DNA of 64,000 bases from Owenia fusiformis. Taxonomy: Eukaryota; Annelida; Polychaeta; Sabellida; Oweniidae. Below the pieces are notes generated by a model. The model was not told where the DNA came from. It made no database searches and saw only the letters and a program-made list of their open reading frames with translations. A program made the position numbers and the translations under genes. The stretch lies in contig CAIIXF020000010.1 of NCBI GenBank assembly GCA_903813345.2, positions 35,391,425 through 35,455,424 of the forward strand, in the 5' to 3' direction. Positions 1 through 11,646 of this stretch are shown here, piece after piece. Positions within the stretch are counted from its first letter, which is position 1. Each line of letters starts with the position of its first letter.

Positions 1-1883
1 TATGATATAGTATCTTACAGACTTTCTGTCAGTCAAAACGTTTAGATTTTATGTTGTTCAACCAATTCATTCAGCTAAACCTTCAATTGAACCAGTTCTA
101 AACGTGTCATATCATCCAAATACATTTTGTCAATCCGAGGTAATAAATCATTTATAAGAATATATTTATGAATATTAATGATCACAAATAAAGCTCTATT
201 GTGAATTGTTATCGTTGACAATTTTGTTTTTGTTTTGTAGTGATGATCACCATTATTTTTTGCTACTTATATGTTTTTGAAAAAATATCAATGGGGTTTT
301 TCTTGATTAATTAAATGTATGAATTCGGGTTTACCCAGAGATGATGTGTATGCTGAAAAAAGATTTGCTATAAGAGTATTCAAACGCGTATGTTACTTGG
401 TAAAGATCTATTTGGTGCACTATTTGGGTAGCTAGCTACATTCATTTCTACTCCCTCCATTTACTCAAGGCGTTTCGTCTTGCTGTAACACTTCGTGAAC
501 AGAAGCAATTGACATGTCACTGTGTTTATATTTGGCTAGTTGGATGAATTTGGACAGGTTTGCGGATAACGTCATCGAAAAACTCCGAGACTTGTTTAAG
601 CAAGGGTCAATTCAATACCCGGGGCTTAGTATGTGTATCGAACGAAACGACATCCGGGACTTGGTATGGTTGAAACCCCCATCGCTTTGGCGAGATGACA
701 GACATATTACGTCTCTTGCGTGCCACCTTCGTATGCACAAATTCAAACCGGTTAGTTTTTGAATATGATACGTCGTTGTTGATGTTTATTACGATTACGA
801 TTATTACATTCGCCCTTGGTTGAAGGAGGCTTAGCTTACCTTGTCGATCCTCTAGTCAAAAAGAGCTAAAGAAGATTAGATTCCTTCAGTTCAAACGTGC
901 AATTAGTTAATTGAAATACATATCACTATAAATATAAGCAATCGAGATTGATGTAATCATCAAATCACACTCTTTCCATTTGTTTGTAGCAATTACTAAA
1001 TGCTATAATTCATATTGAAGCTTTCATTAAATGCTATGCAAGCTCCTTTTGGGGATCATTTTTATCTTCAGCATCTAAATGTATATTTATTTCAGCTATA
1101 TTCAGAGCGTGGCAACTGACAATAAAATATCATTTTGCAATATGAACTACATTTCTAATTTTATACTTTAGAGGATAACGATTATAATGTACTCAATGTG
1201 CAGTGCAGTGTTGGATTGATTTTCGTCGCCATTTTGTTTCTCTTAGTAAGGAAGTCAATACAGTTACTTTCAACAAACGACTCACACATACAGACATGAT
1301 TCTGATTAATAGTCGGCTACTACAGTACTTAGACAGTAAAAATAGCACTTATGAAAATGATGTTACAGGGTGGCTCATAGAAGACTTCTCGATTTGATTG
1401 TATCCGTCGTACATTCCCCTCCAGAAGTTAAGCAACCTGAAATCCACTTTTTGATCACTAATTAAAACCTGTTCATGTTTTGCGATTAGAAATATTCATA
1501 TTTGTCATAAAATTATGGACTACTGTTATCGTGGAACAAAATTATGATACTATTTCTCAAATTGCCAAACTTATGACAGGGAGTGTACCTTCGAGGTATT
1601 CGAAGTCTCCAAAAATGAAAAACGTACGATTAGTGAAGTATGCATTTCCAAAAATATACATCACTTATGAAATCACCAAAAATATGTAAAGCAATGAAGA
1701 ACAATTTTAGAAATATATTATTAACAATTAATTGAGGAAAAACATCCGTTCAATAAGCATGTTTTACATTATTCCACAATTTCTATCCTCTCTTCATTTC
1801 ATTAAAGATTTAAACCGTCCTATACTCTATATCACAAGATTTGATATCTGAAAGATATACATCGGACAGGATAGATTATTTAC
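1..1883. other. AT-rich stretch left of K2P copy 1
   Basis: This is AT-rich non-coding sequence apart from one coding-like segment at about 503-750, listed separately. If K2P copy 1 is an ordinary gene, its next exons on the minus strand should fall here or further left. I looked for the codons that follow the first pore helix (Tyr-Gly just after an acceptor) and for a second pore motif and saw neither. The check was by eye and not exhaustive. Confidence 0.5.
503..750 (+). CDS. possible internal exon, unknown protein
   Basis: An open frame runs from an in-frame stop at 496 to beyond 750. It ends at a plausible donor (CCG|GTTAGT at 751) and begins near plausible acceptors (AG at 501-502 or 504-505). 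The segment is richer in G and C than its surroundings. Its translation looks protein-like, with stretches such as IERNDIRDLVWLKPPSLW and HLRMHKFKP, charged and aromatic rather than low-complexity. I do not recognise the family. No neighbouring exon on the plus strand was identified, so it could be one exon of a gene with large introns or a chance open frame. A methionine at 514 could also be a start. Confidence 0.3.
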
Positions 1884-2331
1884 CTATTGTGGTAATGACC
1901 GTTGTTGAGAAAACGACAGATTGTGGGTATGTCCAGACGTATGACGGCCCACCTTCTAAGCCAAGTTTTTCACATTCTTTACCATCGTAACCAATCGCCA
2001 TGACTTTTCGCCTGAATGTATTCAATGTCCTATCGAACTGTCCTAACTTTCGCTCATCGTTATAACGTTCATTTTTAATTTTGACGATGCGTTGTAGAGT
2101 CACATTGTGCAGTTCGACGTATTCCTTTCGCTGTTTTTGACATTCTTCATGTTCATTATGTTGTTCCAAGTGTTCAAATACAAAGCCCCCGATAAGTAAA
2201 TAAACCACGACCAAAATGCACGAGCCAACATTGGAAAAGATAAATTTAAGAAACCTTTTACAATTGAAAACTTTCCCAAAACTTGCAAACTTTTTCTTTA
2301 TTTCTTGCGAACGTTCTCTTAAAGCTTCCAT
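1884..2331 (-). CDS. K2P potassium channel first coding exon, copy 1 (divergent)
   Basis: The exon encodes 149 residues plus one base. In order it has a basic cytosolic start, TM1 (about residues 32-55, ending GGFVFEHLE), an extracellular cap with an N-glycosylation sequon (HNVT), the shared IGYDGKEC block, and a first pore helix ending VITTIG. It stops at ATAG|GTAAAT, a phase-1 donor inside the first Gly codon of the T-I-G-Y-G selectivity filter; K2P genes commonly carry an intron at this spot. The family makes dimeric background K+ channels in the plasma membrane. This copy is the most divergent of the four: its N-terminus and cap differ greatly, while the TM1 end and pore helix are kept. 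The start is the first ATG, at 2331. The remaining three TM segments are not visible downstream (below 1884). It is either a gene continuing left of the window, an alternative first exon, or a truncated duplicate. Confidence 0.85.
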
Positions 2332-5085
2332 TTTAGTATGCGCAATAAAAATCCTACAATCTTCTAATAACCATCATATACTGAACATTATATATACATT
2401 AGTATAGAAAAGTAATTTTGTTTAGTTTATATATAATTTGAAATCTCTAATTGTCTATCTTGTGAAAACTATGACCGAGCTTCTCCTCTTTTGTATATGT
2501 CTCTATTTTGTAAATATTTTTAATAACTAATGGTGTAGCTTTTACGAGCGTGTACAAAAGGCATTAAGCACAATGTTATAGTATGAACAAAAATGAGACA
2601 TTAATTAATTAATATATGCCTGCAATTATCTAATAGTCACGATGCGTTTTTATTAGAAGTCGCAATTTTTCTACGATGGCTCACTTCTATAAAACAAATC
2701 ATTCGCGTCAGAGGACATCTTTGATTTTAAGAAATCGAAATCGTAACATTTAAGTTATCTTCAAGAACTACCGTAGATGTAGTTAAATCAGAAATGACAT
2801 TACAGACTAGAGAACACATACTATCAACGTATACTAATAAATAGTATCGGTTTTCAAACCATCTATTAATATCAGCGTGTCGAACGGGAGCTTCGATCAT
2901 ATGCACATCAATGATAAAACTGATTAATGCGAAAAATATTTCCATACCCAGAGGGAAATGAAATACCCCGAGGGAAATAAAAATGAAAGTGTCAGTCTGA
3001 ATTAAATATTACAAAATGTAGTGAAACTCAAACTCAGATTGAATTCTAAAATGAACGAGATATATGGTTTTAACAGGTAAACAATTGGCCCTTGGGCGTA
3101 TAAAGTTCTCTTTTACATGGTACTTGGCGATCGCCCACACAATATCAAACGCTGGCTGCAGATCTAGGCTGCATAGTATAGACACGAAAAATCTGCAATT
3201 TATAGAAAACGATCATCCGTGGTCAGATACATATCATAAAAAGGGAGAAGTGTAACGACGGTGATGAATTATTGGTTTCGATGATATGTTTACGATGTTA
3301 GTAAAGCCTTAGTGGATATAATCGTTGCTTAGCAACTTGAGATGCTAAAGGATAGCTTTATGATCAGGTATTCAGCTTTGTTGAGTAAATTAATATCCGC
3401 AATAACTGGACTGAAAATTGATGGAAAAATAATTCTTCTTGTGATCTAGACTAACAGTAGAACTGATAGGCACGTGTAATCTAAAATCCAATATTCTTTG
3501 TTTGATATAACAACACATAATACAATGCGATAAATCATATCATGATCGTCGACCAATATCAACAATATACTGCGATAAAATATGATTGCTCGTTTAATTT
3601 CCAAATGATCGTTATGGATTTCTACCTTTCCAATGATCCGGTTTCGATCCACTTTTATAAGAATAAAGAAATAAAACCATGTTCGACCTTTCTTCACCCC
3701 ACTTCATTAACGAATTGCTACAATGTCCAGCGTTAAAATATACCCCTGCTCAATCTGAATCCTCCAATCATCTCCTAGCATTTGTGAAAAGATACACCCA
3801 TGAGGATGCACTCCATACGTGTTAAAGTATTACTTACAATTCTTTGATCTCAGACTATAACAATTCATGCTTTCCTTGCAATTTGCGTGTGATTACATGA
3901 ATATTTTCTCCAAAGCGTTGCTACTAAAAAGGTATTTGCCTGATTTATATTCACGGGGAAACACATGATTAACCTTTTTGTACCCGCGGATATAGAAAGT
4001 TTCATTGAGCCAACTAAGATAAAAAAAGGTAGGAAAGAGAGGTATTCGAAGGTTTGTCTTTTAAACAATATCAATTCTTCACAAGGAATCGAGTGAATTC
4101 AGAAAAAATGATCAGACGGTATGTCAATATTAAAAGATATAGGAATGGGTTAAACTAGAAGAAGCATAATATTACTTGATCAGCACAATGGTTTGGTTTG
4201 GTAATTAACACTTAGTGCATCCCCTTTAAAATGATACAAGAGCACAGATTAGGCAACCACAACATTTATCATTGGAAAGCAAAACGACGCAATATCTATT
4301 TTATCTCGATATAAAATTAACAACGGCACTATGATTAAAACTACTTATCCCAAAAAGGAAACGGAAGAAGTGTCCAGAACAAAGGAAAATACAATTAATA
4401 ACTTCGATTTATTAACTGATGCAAAAACATTAGCCTCATATTCCATCGATCTTCGCTGTTTTTTTAATTTAAAGCAATATTTGAATATATTATGCCGTTG
4501 GAAACTGCTAGAAAAAACTAGGTTATGTTTTCTAAAAGGCAAACGAAAGGGCTTTCTTTGAGAGGAAAATAGGTAACAGTTTCACTCATTTCTTCTTCAT
4601 TTCTGTTGATTATCATCAGATTTTCTGGTTGTTAAAATAAGACATTTCATGAATTCGACCAAGTTTTGATAATACTTAATGTCATAGCAAGACTGCTTTG
4701 TCAGAACGTCTCCTTATTGACGTTTACGTAAAGAAAACTGAACACCTCTTTTGAGGATTCATTTAATTGTATGCTTGAACATAATGTTATTATCGAACTA
4801 TTCTCCCGGTGACACCCTTTTCTTGGTTATGTTAATCTATATACTGGGGATACATCACTTACTAAATTTAGTTTAACCTCTAAATTTAGGTTTGCGACTT
4901 CTTCAAACAAAAATGCACACCAGATTGCTTCAACATCCTACAAATGAAAACTCATTATACTTATTATTATAGGTAGTAATAGTAAACACCATTTCCTACT
5001 ATCTATATTTACCATTGTGTCAATATTTCCCGGTATTCGCTTACTGGTTATATTTGGATGATTATGCTTAATAAACAAGACCTAC
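2332..5085. other. spacer between K2P copies 1 and 2
   Basis: This is AT-rich sequence with no recognisable exon. It lies directly downstream of K2P copy 2 on the minus strand, so second and later exons would be expected here if copy 2 were an independent compact gene. Short minus-strand open frames at 2727-2945, 3446-3697, 3865-4074 and 4345-4542 do not resemble TM2, the second pore or TM4 of a K2P channel. Confidence 0.5.
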
Positions 5086-5515
5086 CTATTGTAGTTATAA
5101 CAGTGACTGAGAATAAAAGGGCCCCAGCATAAGACCACTGAAATGACGGACCACCCGTTTCACCCATAGTATCACAATCTTTCCCATCATAACCAATCTC
5201 CAAAACATTCTGACGGAAAGTTCTCAACGTTTTGTTGAATTCTTCCTCGGTTTTCGAGACAGCTAATGTACTGGAGAGGATCTCCATTAACCTTATTAAT
5301 GTTTCGTTCTCTTTTGGGTTGTACTGATCCCTTGCCTTGACACATTCTGTCCATTCATTATGTTTCTCTAAATGCTCAAATATAAAGCCACCGGCGATAG
5401 AGTAAGCCACGACCATACCACAAAGCCCAATATGGGAGAACAAAAACTTTAGAACTTTCTTGCATGTTTGTCCAACTGATCTTTTCTTCTTTTCGGTTTC
5501 CTCAACATCTGCCAT
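5086..5515 (-). CDS. K2P potassium channel first coding exon, copy 2
   Basis: The exon encodes 143 residues plus one base, ending at ATAG|GTAGGT. Residues 1-20 are acidic then lysine-rich and cytosolic. TM1 spans about 24-46, followed by EHLEKHNEWTECVKARDQY. The cap carries the sequon NET at residue 70 and a KTEEEF helix. An IGYDGKDC block follows, and the pore helix (about 125-143) ends VITTIG. It is very similar to copies 3 and 4; differences concentrate in the middle of the cap and spare TM1 and the pore helix. The start is the ATG at 5515, in a context shared with the other copies (MADxEETEKKK). The phase-1 donor falls inside the first filter glycine, as in copy 1. No second exon is visible before copy 1, about 2.7 kb downstream. 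Confidence 0.9.
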
Positions 5516-6089
5516 TATTTCAGGTATGTATTGTCTTTGAGTTTCTGCTTATTCTACCCCCTGAGAGTTGTTGAAACCAGTTGACGACTATTGATTCACT
5601 AATGTTATAGTCTTAATCACATGCTAATTATCACACCACTGACTCGCGTTAATCCATTCCAAGTACCCTTAAGTTTCTCCCAATGAAATCTGTATGCAAT
5701 AATAATCAGTGATACCACTGTAGTGCTGGCTACTTTATATCCTAACTCAACTATATTTTCAAATGTTTCCTCAGAACATCGTCTAGATAAAGCATATGCA
5801 TCAGTTCTTCCTTTATCTGCATCTTTAGCGCGTTTTATTGAAGGCTGGACTCCGGTTAAGCTCAACGACTTAACCACGGATCAATGGCATGGATCAATGG
5901 AGGTTACCTGTATACCCTTTGTTCGTCTTAAACAACAATATCGACCGACCCAACAACCATGAAAACCTCAATCCAAAGCGCTTAATAAATGGTTAATATT
6001 GCCAGGTTATTGATCCTAATCTGTTGCACTCTATTTCTTATATAACGTATGTCCACTGAGAGGTTACTGTAATCGTGTCAGCTGAAATT
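5516..6089. other. upstream flank of K2P copy 2
   Basis: This is probably the 5' flank and promoter region of K2P copy 2 (minus strand). Overlapping open frames on both strands at 5617-5962 have moderate complexity but match nothing I know. No TATA box or other core element can be singled out. Confidence 0.35.
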
Positions 6090-7510
6090 AAGGTAGTTGT
6101 TGAAGGGAGGAGGCTTGGGGATTATCGTTGAAATTTTGATTCAATTAAGAGTAATATCATGATCACGTTTATCTAAGAGAGACGTTGAAGCAAATGTTTG
6201 TCATTGGAATTTTGATTCAATAAAGAACAATATCATGATCACATTTATCTAAGAGAGACGTTGAAGGAAATGTTTGTAATTGGAATTTTGATTCAATTAA
6301 GAATAATATCATGATCACGTTTATCTAAGAGAGACGTTGAAGCAAATTTTTGTCATTGGAATTTTGATTCAATTAAGACCAATATCATGATCACGTTTAT
6401 CTAAGAGAGTTGTTGAAGGAAAAGTTTGTAATTGGAATTTGATTCAATTAAGAATAATATTGTGATCACGTTTATCTAAGAGAGACGTTGAAGGAAATGT
6501 TTGTAATTGGAATTTTGATTCAATTAAGAATAATATCATGATCACGTTTATCTAAGAGAGTTGTTGAAGAAAATGTTTGTCATTGGAATTTTGATCCAAT
6601 TAAGAATAATATTGTGATCACGTTTATCTAAGAGAGACGTTGAAGGAAATGTTTGTAATTGGAATTTTGATTCAATTAAGAATAATATCATGATCACGTT
6701 TATCTAAGAGAGTTGTTGAAGGAAATGTTTGTAATTGGAATTTTGATTCGATTAAGAATAATATCATGATCAAGTTTATCTAAGAGAGACGTTGAAGAAA
6801 ATGTTTGTAATTGGAATTTTGATTCGATTAAGAATAATATCATGATCACGTTTATCTAAGAGAGACGTTAAAGGAAATGTTTGTAATTGGAATTTTGATT
6901 CGATTAAGAATAATATCATGATCACGTTAATCTAAGAGAGACGTTGAAGGAAATGTTTGTAATTGGAATTTTGATTCGATTAAGAATAATATCATGATCA
7001 AGATTATCTAAGAGAGACGTTGAAGAAAATGTTTGTAATTGGAATTTTGATTCGATTAAGAATAATATCATGATCACGTTTATCTAAGAGAGACGTTGAA
7101 GGAAATGTTTGTCATTGGAATTTTGATTCAATTAAGAATAATATCATGATCACGTTTATCAAAGAGATCTGTTGAAGGAAATGTTTGTCATTGGAATTTT
7201 GATTCAATTAAGAATAATATTGTGATCACGTTTATCTAAGAGAGTTGTTGAAGGAAATGTTTGTAATTGGAATTTTGATTCGATTAAGAATAATATCATG
7301 ATCAAGTTTATCTAAGAGAGACGTTGAAGAAAATGTTTGTCATTAAAGTTTTGATTCAATTAAGAATAATATTGTGATAACATTTATATAAAAGAGTTGT
7401 TGGAGGAAATGTTTGTAATTGGAATTTTGATTCAATTAAGAATAATATTGCGATCACTTCATTGGAATGTTGGAATAACATTGTGATCACGTTCATCCAA
7501 GATAGTTGTT
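6090..7510. repeat. 76-bp tandem array, block 1
   Basis: About 18 head-to-tail copies of a 76-bp unit are present. The unit reads roughly TTTGTNATTGGAATTTTGA, then TTCAATTAAGAATAAT, then ATCATGATCACGTTTATC, then TAAGAGAGACGTTGAAGGAA. Copies differ at a few fixed positions: ATCATG versus ATTGTG before ATCAC, and GAGACG versus GAGTTG versus GATCTG near the end. In this block the GAGACG form dominates. The unit has no open frame and contains the palindrome TGATCA. The period was read directly from repeated words (8461 to 8537 in block 2). Confidence 0.95.
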
Positions 7511-8160
7511 GTAGGGGAGGTATGACCCTTAAATTATTTGCAATAATTTTATCAGAAATAATCAATTATCATATAATCTGCATGAAATTTCATCTCATCT
7601 TTAATTGATCCATTTCCTCTCAGGTAAAACAAACCAGATGTAAATCGCATGATAACTTTCTGTACTACCTTATATCAAAGAATATCACTATCACCAAAAC
7701 ATAAATTCAAATAGTATATTTTAACATGTAAACGTCATGAAAAACCTAATAAATACTGAAACCATCTGCAGAATAAAACAAGCTTCTCTGGTTGTAGAGT
7801 TGGGGTTCAAACGGATCCCCAAATCCTTCAAGTTTCGATTCGGCTAAGAATAAGATGGTTGTTGTAGGAGAGGTTTGTCATTGCCGTTTTGACTCAATTA
7901 AGAATAATATTTGATCCACTAAATCCACGGCAAATGTTGAAATAATTAAAATATTTCCACACCGACCTCAGAGAAAATATTTCCAGTGTTATAATCGATG
8001 ATTTTATCGATTAAAAATAGTCTTGTGAATTCGTTCGATATCTGCTGAAATATGGTATGTATACTTGTGTTGATTGTTAATAATTACAAAATAGGTAGGG
8101 TAAAGAAAATGTCAAAGTCGTTTGTTCTTGTCCCAGAAGCAATATTTTGTTATTTCATCG
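7511..8160. repeat. unique spacer A inside the array (duplicated at 10163)
   Basis: This is non-repetitive AT-rich sequence between the two blocks of 76-bp units. The same sequence recurs about 2,652 bp further on, at 10163-10810, with small indels and substitutions. The spacer and its adjoining array block therefore form one large duplicated unit. Shared words include GGGGAGGTATGACCC and CATGATAACT. No gene is seen. Confidence 0.85.
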
Positions 8161-10162
8161 CCCAGAATTTCATTAAGAATAATTTTGTGATCACTTCTAT
8201 CCATGAGAGTTGTTGAAGGGGAGGTTTGTCATTGACGTGTTAAGTCAATTAAAAATAATATTGCGATCACGTTTATCTAAGAGAGTTGTTGAAGGAAATG
8301 TTTGTCATTGAAGTTTTGATTCAATTAAGAATAATATCATGATCACGTTTATCTAAGAGATCTGTTGAAGGAAATGTTTGTCATTGGAATTTTGATTCAA
8401 TTAAGAATAATATTGTGATCACGTTTATCTAAGAGAGTTGTTGGAGGAAATGTTTGTCATTGGAATTTTGATTCAATTAAGAATAATATCATGATCACGT
8501 TTATCTAAGAGAGTTGTTGGAGGAAATGTTTGTCATTGGAATTTTGATTCAATTAAGAATAATATCATGATCACGTTTATCTAAGAGAGTTGTTGGAGGA
8601 AATGTTTGTCATTGGAATTTTGATTCAATTAAAAATAATATTGCGATCACGTTTATCTAAGAGAGTTGTTGAAGGAAATGTTTGTCATTGGAATTTTGAT
8701 TCAATTAAAAACAATATCATGATCACGTTTATCTAAGAGATCTGTTGAAGAAAATGTTTGTTATTGGAATTTCGATTCAATTAAGAATAATATTGTGATC
8801 ACGTTTATCTAAGAGAGTTGTTGAAGGAAATGTTTGTCATTGGAATTTTGATTCTTCAATTAAGAATAATATCATGATCAAGTTTATCTAAGAGAGTTGT
8901 TGAAGGAAATGTTTGTCATTGAAGTTTTGATTCAATTAAGAATAATATTGTGATCACGTTTATCTAAGAGATCTGTTGAAGGAAATGTTTGTTATTGGAA
9001 TTTTGATTCAATTAAGAATAACATTGTGATCACGTTTGTCTAAGAGATTTGTTGAAGGAAATGTTTGTCATTGGAATTTTGATTCAATTAAGAATAATAT
9101 CATGATCACGTTTATCGAATAGAGTTGTTGAAGGAAATGTTTTCTGATTGGAATTTTGATTCAATTAAGAATAATATCATGATCACGTTTATCTAAGAGA
9201 GTTGTTGAAGGAAATGTTTTGTAATTGGAATTGTGATTCAATTAAGAATAATATTGTGATCACGTTTATCTAAGAGAGTTGTTGAAGGAAATGTTTGTCA
9301 TTGGAATTTTGATTCAATTAAGAATAATATCATGATCACGTTTATCTAAGAGAGTTGTTGAAGGAAATGTTTGTCATTGGAATTTTGATTCAATTAAGAA
9401 TAATATTGTGATCACGTTTATCTAAGAGAGTTGTTGGAGGAAATGTTTGTCATTGGAATTTTGATTCAATTAAGAATAATATCATGATCACGTTTATCTA
9501 AGAGAGTTGTTGAAGGAAATGTTTGTCATTGGAATTTTGATTCAATTAAGAATAATATTGTGATCACGTTTATCTAAGAGAGTTGTTGGAGGAAATGTTT
9601 GTCATTGGAATTTTGATTCAATTAAGAATAATATCATGATCACGTTTATCTAAGAGATTTGTTGAAGGAAATGTTTGTCATTGGAATTTTGATTCAATTA
9701 AGAACAATATCATGATCACGTTTATCTAAGAGAGTTGTTGAAGAAAATGTTTGTCCTTGGAATTTTGATTCAATTAAGAATAATATCATGATCACGTTTA
9801 TCTAAGAGAGTTGTTGAAGGAAATGTAAGTCATTGGAATTTTGATTCAATTAAGAACAATATCATGATCACGTTTATCTAAGAGAGTTGTTGAAGGAAAT
9901 ATTTGTCATTGGAATTTTGATTCAATTAAGAATAATATCATGATCACGTTTATCGAATAGAGTTGTTGAAGGAAATGTTTGTCATTGGAATTTTGATTCA
10001 ATTAAGAATAATATTGTGATCACGTTTATCTAAGAGATCTGTTGAAGGAAATGTTTGTCATTGAAGTTTTGATTCAATTAAAAATAATATTGCGATCACT
10101 TCATTGGAATGTTGATTCAATTAAGAATAACATTGTGATCACGTTTATCCAAGATAGTTGTT
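8161..10162. repeat. 76-bp tandem array, block 2
   Basis: About 26 copies of the same 76-bp unit as block 1 are present. Here the GAGTTG ending dominates and ATCATG and ATTGTG subtypes alternate in runs. Several neighbouring copies are virtually identical, which points to recent local amplification or homogenisation. No coding potential is seen. Confidence 0.95.
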
Positions 10163-10810
10163 TTAGGGGAGGTATGACCCTAAAATTATTTGCAATAATT
10201 TTATCAGAAATAATCAATAATCATATAATCTGTATGAAATTTCATGTAATCTTTAATTGATCCATTTCCTCTCAGGTAAAACAAACCAGATGTAAATCGC
10301 ATGATAACTCTCTGTACTACCTTAGATCAAAGAATATCACAATCACCAAAACATTAATTCAAATAGTATATTGTAACATGTAAACGTCATGAAAAACCTA
10401 ATAAATACTGAAACCATCTGCAGAATAAAAAAAACTTCTCTGGTTGCAGAGTTGGGGTTCAAACGGATCCAAAAATCCTTCAAGTTTTGATTCAGCTAAG
10501 AATAAGATGGTTGTTGTAGGGGATGTTTGTCATTGACGTTTTGACTCAATAAAGAATAATATTTTAATCACGTTTTGATCCACTAAATCCACGGCAAAAG
10601 TTGAAATAATTAAAATATTTCCACACCGACCTCAGAGAAAATATTTTCGGTGTTATATATAATCGATGATTTTATTAATTTAAAATAGTCTGATATATTG
10701 TATGTATACTTGATTGTTAAATTACAAAATACCTGTAGGTAGGGTAAGGAAAATGTCAAAGTCGTTTGTTCTTGCCCCAGAAGCAATATTTTGTTATTTT
10801 CATCGCCCAG
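10163..10810. repeat. spacer B, second copy of spacer A
   Basis: This is a near-identical copy of 7511-8160, lying 2,652 bp downstream. A few small deletions distinguish it, for example near 10680-10720. It marks the second period of a higher-order repeat made of one array block plus one spacer. Confidence 0.85.
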
Positions 10811-11420
10811 AATTTCATTAAGAATAATTTTGTGATCACTTTTATCCATGAGAGTTGTTGAAGGGGAGGTTTGTCATTGACGTGTTAAGTCAATTAAACA
10901 TAATATTGCCATCACTTCATTGGAATGTTGATTCAATTAAGAATACGATTGTGATCATGTTTATCCAAGAGAGTTGTTGTTAGGGAGGTATGTCGTTAAA
11001 GTTTTGATTCAATTACGAATATTTTTGTGATCACGTTTATAACAACTCTCTTAGATAATTATCATGTTTATCCAAGAGAGTTGTTGTTGGGGAGGTATGT
11101 CGTTAAAGTTTTGATTCAATTACGAATATTTTTGTGATCACGTTTATAACAACTCTCTTAGATAATTATCATGTTTATCCAAGAGAGTTGTTGTTGGGGA
11201 GGTATGTCGTTAAAGTTTTGATTCAATTACGAATATTTTTGTGATCACGTTTATAAAAACTCTCTTAGATAATTATCATGTTTATCCAAGAGAGTTGTTG
11301 TTGGGGAGTTGAGGTATGTCGTTAAAGTTTTGATTCAATTTGGAATATTTTTGTGATCACGTTTATCTAAAAGAGTTGTTATCGGGGAGGTTTGTCATTG
11401 AAGTTTTGATTCAATTAAGG
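10811..11420. repeat. degenerate array tail with 107-bp palindrome-bearing unit
   Basis: After a few degenerate 76-bp units, the array changes to a 107-bp unit repeated about three times (tacgaatattttt at 11014, 11121 and 11228). The new unit contains AACAACTCTCTTAGATAA, the reverse complement of the unit end TTATCTAAGAGAGTTGTT, so each copy can fold back. This variant arose by an inversion within a unit followed by tandem amplification. Confidence 0.85.
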
Positions 11421-11646
11421 TCATTGAACTATATTCTACTACCTTTTCAGATTCTTAATTTTTCTCATCATATGCAATTTTAGGGAAACTGTTGGGCTTC
11501 CTTAATTGGACTATCGATGAATATAATTCATCTATAATTCATTTCAAGGGTGTGTATGTGGCGGGGGGGGGGTAAAAACAAACAAATGGGCTCTCTTTTC
11601 AGATCGTCATTTTCCACGTATCTATTATATGACATTTCCGTATTTA

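Noticed and set aside
1203-1689. Two short plus-strand open frames
   Set aside because: They are AT-rich, without splice context or recognisable composition; most likely chance.
5617-5962. Overlapping open frames on both strands upstream of K2P copy 2
   Set aside because: No family match, splice context or start context could be argued; one or both must be chance.
6090-10162. Regularly spaced repeats that might suggest a CRISPR array
   Set aside because: The units are contiguous 76-bp satellite monomers without unique spacers, in an animal genome with introns.
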